Assembly (NCBI GenBank): GCA_905221605.1
Contig: CAJNDS010000220.1
Location: 1-64,000 of the forward strand
From: Symbiodinium natans
Taxonomy: Eukaryota > Sar > Dinophyceae > Suessiales > Symbiodiniaceae
Length of the DNA stretch: 64,000 nt
Direction of reading: 5' to 3'
The position numbers and the translations under genes were made by a program. Positions 56,646 through 64,000 of this stretch are shown here, one piece after another. Within the stretch, counting starts at the first letter, position 1; each line of letters starts with the position of its first letter. Under the pieces are notes generated by a model, which was not told the DNA's origin, did no database searches, and saw only the letters and a program-made list of their open reading frames with translations.

Positions 56646-56990
56646 TTTAGTATCGGGGAATTGAAAAATTGATTTCATTTCAATGTCCAGGGGCCCGATT
56701 TGGCCAAATTTTGCCGGGCAGCCTCCGGGCAAAATTTGGCCAAATCGAGCCGCGCATTTCTCATGGCATACGAAGGGCAGCCCGATTTGGCCAAATTTTG
56801 CCCGGAGGCTGCCCGGCAAAATTTGGCCAAATCGAGCCGCGATAGTTTAAAATAATCTCGGGCCTTCAGAAAGGCGCGGCTCGATTTGGCCAAATTTTGA
56901 CCGGAGGCTGCCCGGCAAAATTTGGCCAAATCGGGCCCCTGGACATTGACATGAAATCAATCTTTCAATTCCCCGATACTAAATCGGGGG
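56646..56990. repeat. long hairpin, about 105 bp arms
   Basis: The left arm (56646-56754: TATCGGGGAATTGAAA … TCGAGCCGCGC) is matched by its reverse complement at about 56875-56987. The 120 bp loop itself contains more TTTGGCCAAAT palindromes. Arms differ at a few bases. Confidence 0.85.
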
Positions 56991-56999
56991 GGGGCCAGG

Positions 57000-58650
57000 C
57001 CCGACCAGGCCCCCCCCCGGAATTAAATAATTTAAATAATTTCAATCCGAAAGGGGTGTTCAGGATTTAAATTATTTAAATTATTTAATTCTGGGAGAGG
57101 GAGGGGGCCCGGTGGGCCGGGCCCGATTTAAATAATTCAAATATGAAGCTCCCGAATTAAATATTCATATTTAAATCGTGGCCTTCATATTTAGATTATT
57201 TAAATCGGGCCCGGGAATTAAATAATTTAAATAATTTAAATAATTTAAATCCTGGAGGGGGGGGGCGGGCCTCCTCCCCCAGGAGGAATTAAATAATTTA
57301 AATATGAAGGCCTCGATTTAAATATGAATATTTAATTCGGGGCCTTCATATTTAAATTATTTAATTCCTCCTGCAAAAGGAGGCCCGGCCCCCCCCCCTC
57401 CCGGATTTAAATTATTTAAATTATTTAAATTATTTAAATTATTTAAATTATTTAATTCCCGGGCCCGATTTAATTAATTTAAATATGAAGGCCACGATTT
57501 AAATATGAATATTTAATTCGGGAGCTTCATATTTAAATTATTTACATCGGGCCCGGGAATTAAATAATTTAAATAATTTAAATAATTTAAATAATTTAAA
57601 TAATTTAAATAATTTAAATCCTGGAGGGGGGGGGGGCCGGGCCTCCTCCCGCAGGAGGAATTAAATAATTTAAATATGAAGGCCCCGAATTAAATATTCA
57701 TATTTAATTCGGGGCCTTCATATTTAAATTATTTAATTCTTCCTGCGGGAGGAGGCCCGCCCCCCCCCTCCAGGATTTAAATTATTTAAATTATTTAAAT
57801 TATTTAAATTATTTAAATTATTTAATTCCCGGGCCCGAATTAAATAATTTAAATATGAAGCTCCCGAATTAAATATTCATATTTAAATCGTGGCCTTCAT
57901 ATTTAAAATATTTAAATCGGGCCCGGGAATTAAATAATTTAAATAATTTAAATAATTTAAATAATTTAAATCCTGGAGGGGGGGGGGCCGGGCCTCCTCC
58001 CGCAGGAGGAATTAAATAATTTAAATATGAAGGCCCCGAATTAAATATTAATATTTAATTCGGGGCCTTCATATTTAAATTATTTAATTCCTCCTGCGGG
58101 AGGAGGCCCGGCCCCCCCCCCTCCAGGATTTAAAATATTTAAATTATTTAAATTATTTAAATGATTTAATTTATTTAATTTATTTAATTTATTTAATTCC
58201 CGGGCCCGATTTAAATAATTTAAATAAGAAGGCCACGATTTAAATATGAATATTTAATTCGGGAGCTTCATATTTAAATTATTTAAATCGGGCCCGGGAA
58301 TTAAATAATTTAAATAATTTCAATAATTTAAATGATTTTAAATATTTTAAATCTTGGAGGGGGGGGGCCGGGCCTCCTCCCGCAGGAGGAATTAAATAAT
58401 GTAAATATGAAGGCCCCGAATTAAATATTAATATTTAATTCGGGGCCTTCATATTTAAATTATTTAATTCCTCCTGCGGGAGGAGGCCCGCCCCCCCCCC
58501 TCCAGGATTTAAATTATTTAAATTATTTAAATTACTTAAATTATTTAAATTATTTAATTCCCGGGCCCGAATTAAATAATTTAAATATGAAGCTCCCGAA
58601 TTAAATATTCATATTTAAATCGGGGCCTTCATATTTAATTCAGGCCTGGG
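57000..58650. repeat. array of alternating inverted palindromes, about 370 bp
   Basis: Two palindromes alternate. B: CTCC-GAGG arms around GGCCCCGAATTAAATATTAA (about 155 bp; CCTGGAGGG edges at 57251, 57620, 57972 and, variant, 58353). A: CCCGGGCCCGAT … ATCGGGCCCGGG with an asymmetric centre, GAAGGCCACG versus GAAGCTCCCG. The centre of A flips orientation from one unit to the next (about 57142, 57487, 57858, 58229, 58589). Linkers are repeats of AAATAATTTAAAT. Confidence 0.95.
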
Positions 58651-58805
58651 ACCCCCCCTAGGACCTAAAATAGGGTCTATTTGGAAGTTGGCTCTTGTAA
58701 ATAAGTATACGTTTTGGGGCCTTTTTTCCTCTTGTGAACACGAGTGCCAGCTTCCAAATAAACCCTATTTAAGCTGCACACGGGGGGGGGGTGGGGGGCC
58801 GAACA

Positions 58806-59228
58806 CCCTCAAGATTCTTATGGTCTTTAGTCTTTAGGGTATAGGATGTGTGCTGCTGAGGGCTCCAAATCCTCGAGCCCTCTGGAGTTTTATGGCTTGG
58901 GTTCGGTGCTCCCCAAGCTTTGCGGTTCTTTAAATGTCAAAACTGATGAATTATTGAAACGTTTTTAGTAACGACAGTAGCATGTATTAACAAACATAAG
59001 GCCATGCTTCCCTCCACAGGCCTGCAATTGGTGCGCTTGAGCCCTTTGTGCTCGCGCTTGGGGAGACGGGTTGACGTGTGACACCCCCCGAAACTCCCCA
59101 AGCAGGGTTCATAGGTCCCTTTGTCGAGGGTTCCAAGTACGGGCCCTGAATTTGAGGCCCTTGTTATATAACCAGTACATACTCTATGCGTACTATAAGG
59201 GCCCACTTCGGATCCTTACAAAACAAGG
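58806..59228 (+). CDS. possible terminal exon near 59023-59082
   Basis: A strong acceptor (CATGCTTCCCTCCACAG|) at 59007-59022 is followed by two protein-like frames: LQLVRLSPLCSRLGRRVDV ending at TGA, and PAIGALEPFVLALGETG ending at TGA. Either could be the last exon of a plus-strand gene, conceivably the one broken off at 52.2 kb; neither phase matches that donor directly. The rest of this stretch shows nothing. Confidence 0.3.
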
Positions 59229-59680
59229 CTTAAGGAAACCCTGAACCCTAAAACCCTAAACCCTAAACCCCAAGGTTCCAAGCGCAAACTTCGGCAGGTC
59301 TACACCCAGCAGAGGGGCCGCGAGATGGCCCCGAAGGACTCCTCAAAAGCTTTTTCAGGTTCTGGAGTCAGAGTTCTCAACCCCAAAACCCTAAAACCTT
59401 AAACCCCAAAACCCTAAACCCTAAAACTATTTAAAACCCTAAAACCCTAAAGCCCTAAAACCCTAAAACCCTAAACCCTAAAACCCTAAGCCTTTCGTGT
59501 CTTCGGGGGGTGTAGGAGGCCCGAGCCTTGGCTCCTCGGGTCATCCAGGTATCTGGGTCAGTTTAGGGTTCAGGGTTTAGGGTTTAGGGTTTAGGGTTTA
59601 GGGTTTAGGGTTTAGGGTTTAGGGTTTAGGGTTTAGGGTTTAGGGTTCAGGGTTCAGGGCTTAGGGCTTAGGGTTTAGGT
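59229..59680. repeat. CCCTAAA tract then TTTAGGG tract, diverging
   Basis: CCCTAAA/CCCTAAAA orientation at 59235-59270 and 59390-59495, then TTTAGGG orientation at 59562-59678 including about ten perfect heptamers. The two orientations point away from each other across about 65 bp of unique sequence. Confidence 0.9.
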
Positions 59681-60107
59681 GCGGGCTGCACCTTTCCTCG
59701 GTTTCGGGGTTCGGGTCCGCGCGCCCCGCCTAATGCCCCCAGCCACGGCATGGTTGAACTTCCCGACACAATCCACCGAACGCAGAGGAAGGCTTGAGAG
59801 TGTAAAAAACGCCGGGCCTCTGCAGCGTTGGCACCGTAGGAGCCCCCCTTCCGCCCTCTTTGCCTAACCAAGCCCCGAAAGCCCTCAAATCCCGAGATCC
59901 GAACTCAGGAGTGGCTGGTCTCCTACCCGCACTTTGCCGCGCAAGGCGCGGAGCGAAGCCAAGTCCCGATCCGATCCGCGAACGACCGGCAACGGTACTA
60001 CAAATCGGTTGTGCCCGGAACTCCAAACCAACGGCAACCCACAAGTCAGCTTTTGGCCCCAAGCGGAGTCTATAGTTTCATCTAGTTTCCCTGTGCCGCG
60101 CATTCTC
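59681..60107. other. 5' region of the kinase ORF
   Basis: The kinase frame is open back to an ATG at 59934, but residues before 60108 have low-complexity composition. A pyrimidine-rich stretch ending in TCATCTAG at 60085, then TTTCCCTGTGCC, could be a splice or trans-splice acceptor shortly upstream of the ATG at 60108. I saw no spliced-leader relic. Confidence 0.35.
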
Positions 60108-61385
60108 ATGCTGCCTGACTACAGCGATGGTCCGGTTCTTACCGGCGTGGTTCCGCAGCTCCCTTCGAAGAGGGAATGCTACCTGCTGGCGCAGACAGCG
60201 TTGAGGGGATTTGCCAGCTGGTTTTGCTCTGGTCCTGCGTGGACAGTGGGAGAGGCCAGTGCGACCCTTCGAAAGCGTTACATTGACATCCAGGATCGCT
60301 ATGATGGCGTTGCCGTCATCCATCGTGGATGCATCGAAGACTACTTTACAGAAGGAGGGCACCTCGGTCGTGGTGGATTTGGGACCGTCTGCAAGGTGGA
60401 GCCCACTGGACAGGGACTGAGCCGCTTCAAGCCACTGAGCCCAGGCATGGCCTATGCAATGAAGAGGGTTAAACTCCCCAACCGCGATACAGAGTTGGAG
60501 TCGCTCTCCAAGAGCATGGTGAAGGTTCCCATGAGCCGCATGCTCGAGTTCCTTCAGGCCCTGGGTGAGGAGACGGCCACGCGAGAGCACGTGACGCGAA
60601 ATCTTCTGAGGGTCTTGGACATGCCGCAAAGCATGTACATTGTCATGAACCTTCTGGAGGGGCCAACGCTGCAAGGTTGGATGAACGCCCTGAAGACAGC
60701 AGTTCCCGAGCGCACCTGCGCAGGCTTGGCGCAGCAGATGCTATCGGCAGTACACTACTTACACCGTGTGGCTGGAGCGGTGCACCGTGACGTGAAACCG
60801 GACAACTTTGGCTTTGTCCGTGCAGTCCGACATATTGACAAGCCAGGGAACGTACAGCTCTTCGACATGGGCTTGGCTTGGGTGCTGCCCGAGAAGATCC
60901 AAGAGTCCAGCGCAAGGGACCTCCATGATGTTGCTCCTGGGGGCACACTGCGTTGGCTCTCCCCTGAAGCCTGGTGCGGACTCTGCGGCGCCTGCTCGGA
61001 CGTTTGGGGGGTGGGACTGATTGTGCACACACTCCTCGTCGGAGACATGCCGTTGGGACTCCGCAAGCTTGAGGAGGAGGTGCAGGTCCGCAATGCCGTT
61101 TTGAAGCGCAAGTTGAACCTGAGCACCTCCAAATGGCGCCGTGTCTCAGAGCAAGCACGCCAGTTTGTAGACCATCTCTTGGCCAAGGATGTCGCGGCTC
61201 GGGCCACCACGACTGCAGCACTGAGGCACAGCTTCATCCGAGAGCAGAACGTGCCCTTGTCATGGAGTTCGAGGGTGTGCACCGAGAAAGTGCCTCCATC
61301 CCCAAGTCCGAAGATGTGCACCCAGAAGTGCGGAGGCTTCTTCCCGCACGTGGGAAAGGACATTTATTTTTATGTAGTAGATTGA
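60108..61385 (+). CDS. protein kinase (Ser/Thr type), intronless, 425 aa
   Basis: Phosphorylates protein Ser/Thr, by family. Numbering from the ATG at 60108: glycine loop GRGGFGTV (87-94), VAIK-type lysine in YAMKRV (119), a long insert before helix C, catalytic loop HRDVKPDNF (Asp 228), DMG in place of DFG (Asp 253), SPE in place of APE (285-287) and the subdomain IX motif SDVWGVG (297-303). The core, 80-380, is a near-complete eukaryotic kinase domain. An N-terminal region (1-80) has no known domain; the C terminus is Cys/Pro-containing. An upstream in-frame ATG at 59934 would add 58 residues; I prefer 60108 because the extra segment looks non-coding. The substrate and subfamily (CAMK-like at best) are unknown. 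No introns, in contrast to its neighbours. Confidence 0.85.
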   Translation: MLPDYSDGPVLTGVVPQLPSKRECYLLAQTALRGFASWFCSGPAWTVGEASATLRKRYIDIQDRYDGVAVIHRGCIEDYFTEGGHLGRGGFGTVCKVEPTGQGLSRFKPLSPGMAYAMKRVKLPNRDTELESLSKSMVKVPMSRMLEFLQALGEETATREHVTRNLLRVLDMPQSMYIVMNLLEGPTLQGWMNALKTAVPERTCAGLAQQMLSAVHYLHRVAGAVHRDVKPDNFGFVRAVRHIDKPGNVQLFDMGLAWVLPEKIQESSARDLHDVAPGGTLRWLSPEAWCGLCGACSDVWGVGLIVHTLLVGDMPLGLRKLEEEVQVRNAVLKRKLNLSTSKWRRVSEQARQFVDHLLAKDVAARATTTAALRHSFIREQNVPLSWSSRVCTEKVPPSPSPKMCTQKCGGFFPHVGKDIYFYVVD

Positions 61386-62100
61386 GTGCTTGTGAGTAGA
61401 ATGGGAACAGCAGCCGAAAGCTGAACCTACTAGAGTTCGAGTATCCCTGCAAGCATGATGTGCTAGTAGCTGTGATGCTGACGGGGTCGTATAGTCCTGA
61501 CCTGAACAAGAAACTGCTGCTCTTCCCGGATACAGGCTTAGGCGCGACATTGCCAGCCTTGACTGCATGTTGTGTCTGCCCAGGGCAATTGCCCGATTGG
61601 CGGCTGCCATCTACTCGTAGAGCTTTCGCAGGAGCAAACCATACCGTTGGCTGGCTCAACATTAGGCAGGTCAAGTGACGTGTGGATCTTTTGGGCTCAT
61701 TGAACGTATGGTTTGCGATTCTCCTCCCTGACGCATGCTATGCATCCTTTGAGACAGGGAGACCCAGGCCGTAAGAGGTCGAAAGGAAATCGGATGAGCC
61801 ACGGAAACATGCTACTTGGGCACGCTGTGGTTGAAGCGTCCGCAAAGCTTCCTCGACCGACCGGCCATCCTTGCACAATCCTTAACAGTGCCGTTGCATT
61901 GTTGCATTATCTTTGAACTGTGCGGCTGGAGATTGCGCCTCGGAGAACGACGCGCGACGGAAAAAGAGCCGAGAGCAGTTGGTGGTGCTACCAAGTCTCT
62001 TTACCCTGAACATAGGGCAAGCACTGGCAAGCATTGCAAGGGGGGTGGGGCTTTGGGCCCTAAGCCCTAAGCCCCAAACCCCAAACCCTAAAACCGACAG
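61386..62100. other. intergenic or intron, ends in telomere-like words
   Basis: Several weak frames but no identifiable exon, including the missing 5' exons of the downstream methyltransferase. The last 50 bp are CCCTAAA-like and end in ACCGACAG|, the probable acceptor of the first visible methyltransferase exon. Confidence 0.4.
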
Positions 62101-63690
62101 GCTGGCTTCGCTTCTTCCCCTCCAAGGCCTGTCGTATTCTGGACCTGGGCTGCGGAGACTCCGATGCCTGGGCTGAGATTGGCGGGGGCGGGGGGAGGGT
62201 GTTAGGGGTTTTCGGGTTTGGTGATGGAGAGGTGTTTCGGGGGCTCGAGGGTTTAGGGTTTAGGTTCATGGGCCAGTTAGGGGGGATAGGGGGGATATTC
62301 TTCATGAAAAACAGAAGCCTCTACGCAATCCAAGGTGTGTTCAGTGTCTGTGCCCTATTTTGGGGATACTGACCGGGTTTGTTGGGCTCCCGCGGTTAGG
62401 TTACGCTGGAGGACCGGAAGAGGAGCGCTGAGCACACAGATTTGAGCAGCCTCTAGGCCCCGAACGAGGAGACAGAGGATCATCAGGAAGCAGAGTCCTG
62501 TCGTGGATTCCTCGCCCGGGCATTTGTAATTAGATCTCTGCAAAGGATGTCACTTTCAAGATTCAGGATTTCTACAATGCTGTGGCCCGAACCCGGCATA
62601 GTGCCACCCTATACCCGAAACCCTAAACCCCAAACCCTAAACCCTAAGCAAACCCTAAACCCTAAACCCTAAACCCTAAACCCTAAACCCTAAACCCTAA
62701 ACCCTAAACCCTAAACCCTAAACCCTAAACCCTAAACCCTAAACCCCAAACCCCAAACCCAAACCCTAAACCTGGACCGATCTAGGAGTTCATGTCGGAA
62801 GCCTATGACGACGGGTATGAGGACATTACTGGAGTTGACATCGTGCCTGCGGTCGTTGACGCGATGAAGCAGCTGAACGCTTCAAGACGTCCTGGGATCA
62901 AGTACGAAGTGGCTGAGCCTTTGCTGCAGCTTCGCAGGGTGTGGATGCTGCGCTAGGGCTGTCTTCTCTGCATCCTTAAACCCTAAACCCTATACCCTAA
63001 ACCCTAAACCCTTAACCCTAAACCCTTAATCCCAAACCCTAAACCCTAAGCCCGAAGCCTTAAACCGCAAAAGAGGATGCGCGGGAGCTCTCGGTGTTCT
63101 CTGACGGCTCCTTCGACGTTGTCTTTGACAAGAGCACGTTAGACGCCCTGAAGTGCGCTGGGCAGGATGCGACAAGTCAGATGTCATCTGAGATCCACCG
63201 CATTCTGTCAAGCGATGGGGCTTCTCGGCTGCTACTGTCGACCGACTGTCGCTGGTGCCAGACACCTGCAGTTTGTCACTCCTCTATTCCAAATGCCCAT
63301 AGATGCTCTTGGTAAATCATTGCTGCTTGAGCCTCAGGTGTACCTCTGCGTCAGCCTCAATGTACCGGAGGAGGCGCAGCCAGCAATCGACACTTGCATT
63401 GAGCTTTACAACCCCAAGTCCTTAACGGCCTAGTTTGCCAGAATTTCATCAAGAGGGAGACGAGGAAGGTGGTGCATTTTGTCGGCTTGCATACCAGGGC
63501 GGGTGGGTCTCAGTGGGGCCCCTGAAGCACCCAGTGGAAAGTCTGCGAAACGTAAAAACCCTTGTGGGGGGTTTAAGGTCGAGTCATATCCCTTGCCGAG
63601 GAGCGTACGGCTCACGATGACCGCTGCTGGGAAGTGCAGGTGCTGGTGTGCGAGAATGAGATCTTCGGCTTTGCTCAGGGCCTTTTGGGA
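62101..63690 (+). CDS. METTL13-like class I methyltransferase gene, 5' end not seen
   Basis: S-adenosylmethionine-dependent methyltransferase resembling METTL13/EEF1A-lysine methyltransferases; the protein-methylation substrate is inferred from family. Exons: 62101-62162 (motif I, ILDLGCGDS); 62786-62914 (EFMSEAYDDGYEDITGVDI, motif II); 63076-63219 (DARELSVFSDGSFDVVFDKS then TLDAL; ends HRILSSDG); 63338 to about 63379 (VYLCVSLNVPEEAQ). All three joins are in phase 0. The introns are 62163-62785 (GA-AG), 62915-63075 (GA-AG) and 63220-63337 (GC-AG). A further exon, 63601 to about 63690 (RCWEVQVLVCENEIFGFAQ), probably continues it. The 5' exons, expected to carry about 50 residues, were not found. 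Introns 1 and 2 are filled with CCCTAAA repeats. Confidence 0.75.
62163..62785 (+). other. intron 1 of the methyltransferase gene (GA-AG)
   Basis: Donor GACTCC|GATGCC and acceptor GATCTAG|GAGTTC; removal joins CGDS to EFMSEAYDD, as in METTL13-like proteins. The last 170 bp upstream of the acceptor are almost pure CCCTAAA. Confidence 0.75.
62615..62773 (+). repeat. (CCCTAAA)n block inside intron 1
   Basis: About twenty CCCTAAA units, of which some fourteen are perfect and consecutive (62650-62746), followed by CCCCAAA variants. It lies within the intron, ending just 13 bp before the acceptor. Confidence 0.95.
62915..63075 (+). other. intron 2 of the methyltransferase gene (GA-AG)
   Basis: Donor GTGGCT|GAGCCT and acceptor AAAAGAG|GATGCG; the join restores YEVADARELSVF in frame. 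CCCTAAA units fill 62976-63055. Confidence 0.75.
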
Positions 63691-64000
63691 TCTTTTGGGC
63701 TTCACGATTTTTCGGAAGATTTCGGGTTCAGTGTGTGTTGTTTTTTTTCTACTTTCGGGTCGGTAGGGCTGTGAGCATGGTTTGCAAATCTGTTGCTAGC
63801 ACCTGCAACATCTTGAAACGCTCTTCCTGCCGGCTCCCAGGAGATACGACGGGACTGATGACGGCCCACCCAAGCACCTGTACATGTACGTCGCGCGGAA
63901 AAGAGCCTTCAGGAAGCTGACGTTTTTGCGCTCCCCCTCCAACTCCTTGTGGTAGCCCTCCGAACTTAAGACCTGTGGAGAGCATAGCTGAGAAGGCCAT
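63691..64000 (-). CDS. candidate exon at the window edge, unknown protein
   Basis: The minus frame is open from the window edge to about 63749 and reads protein-like (FPRDVHVQVLGWAVISPVVS then EERFKMLQVLATDLQTML). An ATG lies at 64000, but the gene may continue outside. No domain recognised. A weak echo (ERFKML) occurs on the minus strand near 5660. Confidence 0.4.

Larger units (their letters stand above)
52305..58805. mobile_element. gene-free 6.5 kb block with terminal inverted repeats
   Basis: The left end (about 52305-52360) and the reverse complement of the right end (about 58745-58805) share a C-run, then GTG, then GCTTAAATAGGGTTTATT and TGGAAGCTG, and a diverged TCGTGTT: about 50 bp at roughly 85 % identity. 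A second, diverged copy of the motif lies inside at 58668-58692. Between the ends are only repeats; I see no transposase. A non-autonomous element is the simplest reading; two independent dispersed repeats in opposite orientation is the alternative. Confidence 0.5.

Noticed and set aside
57000-58650. Organelle-derived insertion (because of AT-richness)
   Set aside because: No organelle gene is present, and the AT linkers alternate with GC palindromes in a regular array.

Overview
The window looks like nuclear DNA of a dinoflagellate or a close relative (inference, about 0.65). It is gene-poor and saturated with plant/dinoflagellate-type telomere-like repeats (TTTAGGG/CCCTAAA) that lie internally rather than at a chromosome end. 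It carries a head-to-tail array of near-identical small genes. At least one recognisable gene, a METTL13-like methyltransferase, only joins in frame through GA-AG and GC-AG introns, which established knowledge associates with dinoflagellates. Nothing resembles a bacterial operon, a ribosome binding site, a CRISPR array or an organelle gene set, and I could identify no rRNA, tRNA or spliced-leader gene.

Layout. 0-5.7 kb: G-run/AT-rich sequence, degenerate telomere-like repeats and a perfect 17-copy (TTTAGGG) block, without a supported gene. 5.7-8.2 kb: a probable multi-exon minus-strand gene for a helical, coiled-coil protein. 8.2-14.9 kb: short repeats and weak exon candidates. 14.97-22.75 kb: a 7.8 kb tyrosine-recombinase retroelement with the split direct repeats of the PAT/Ngaro/VIPER (DIRS-like) group, coding on the minus strand. 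23-34.5 kb: microsatellites, a 0.2 kb higher-order repeat, minisatellites, long polypurine tracts and a few exon candidates. 34.75-36.8 kb: three copies of an 830 bp unit, each with a small gene for a putatively secreted protein. 37.6-38.5 kb: a spliced plus-strand gene whose last exon and downstream region were duplicated to 48.9-49.9 kb. 39-52.2 kb: telomere-like repeats, duplicated blocks and scattered exons. 52.3-58.8 kb: a gene-free 6.5 kb block bounded by about 50 bp inverted repeats, holding purine/pyrimidine duplications, a 13-copy 88 bp minisatellite and an array of alternating inverted palindromes. 59-64 kb: an intronless protein kinase ORF, the methyltransferase gene and a probable minus-strand exon at the edge.

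How the parts relate. The genes do not form a pathway. The shared theme is architecture: small exons embedded in telomere-like repeats, which often sit just upstream of the 3' splice site, plus several generations of duplication. The retroelement shows a domain order Gag-like, recombinase, RNase H remnant with no visible reverse transcriptase, and frameshifts, so it is probably a decayed or non-autonomous copy. Most exon models were read by eye and need transcript support.
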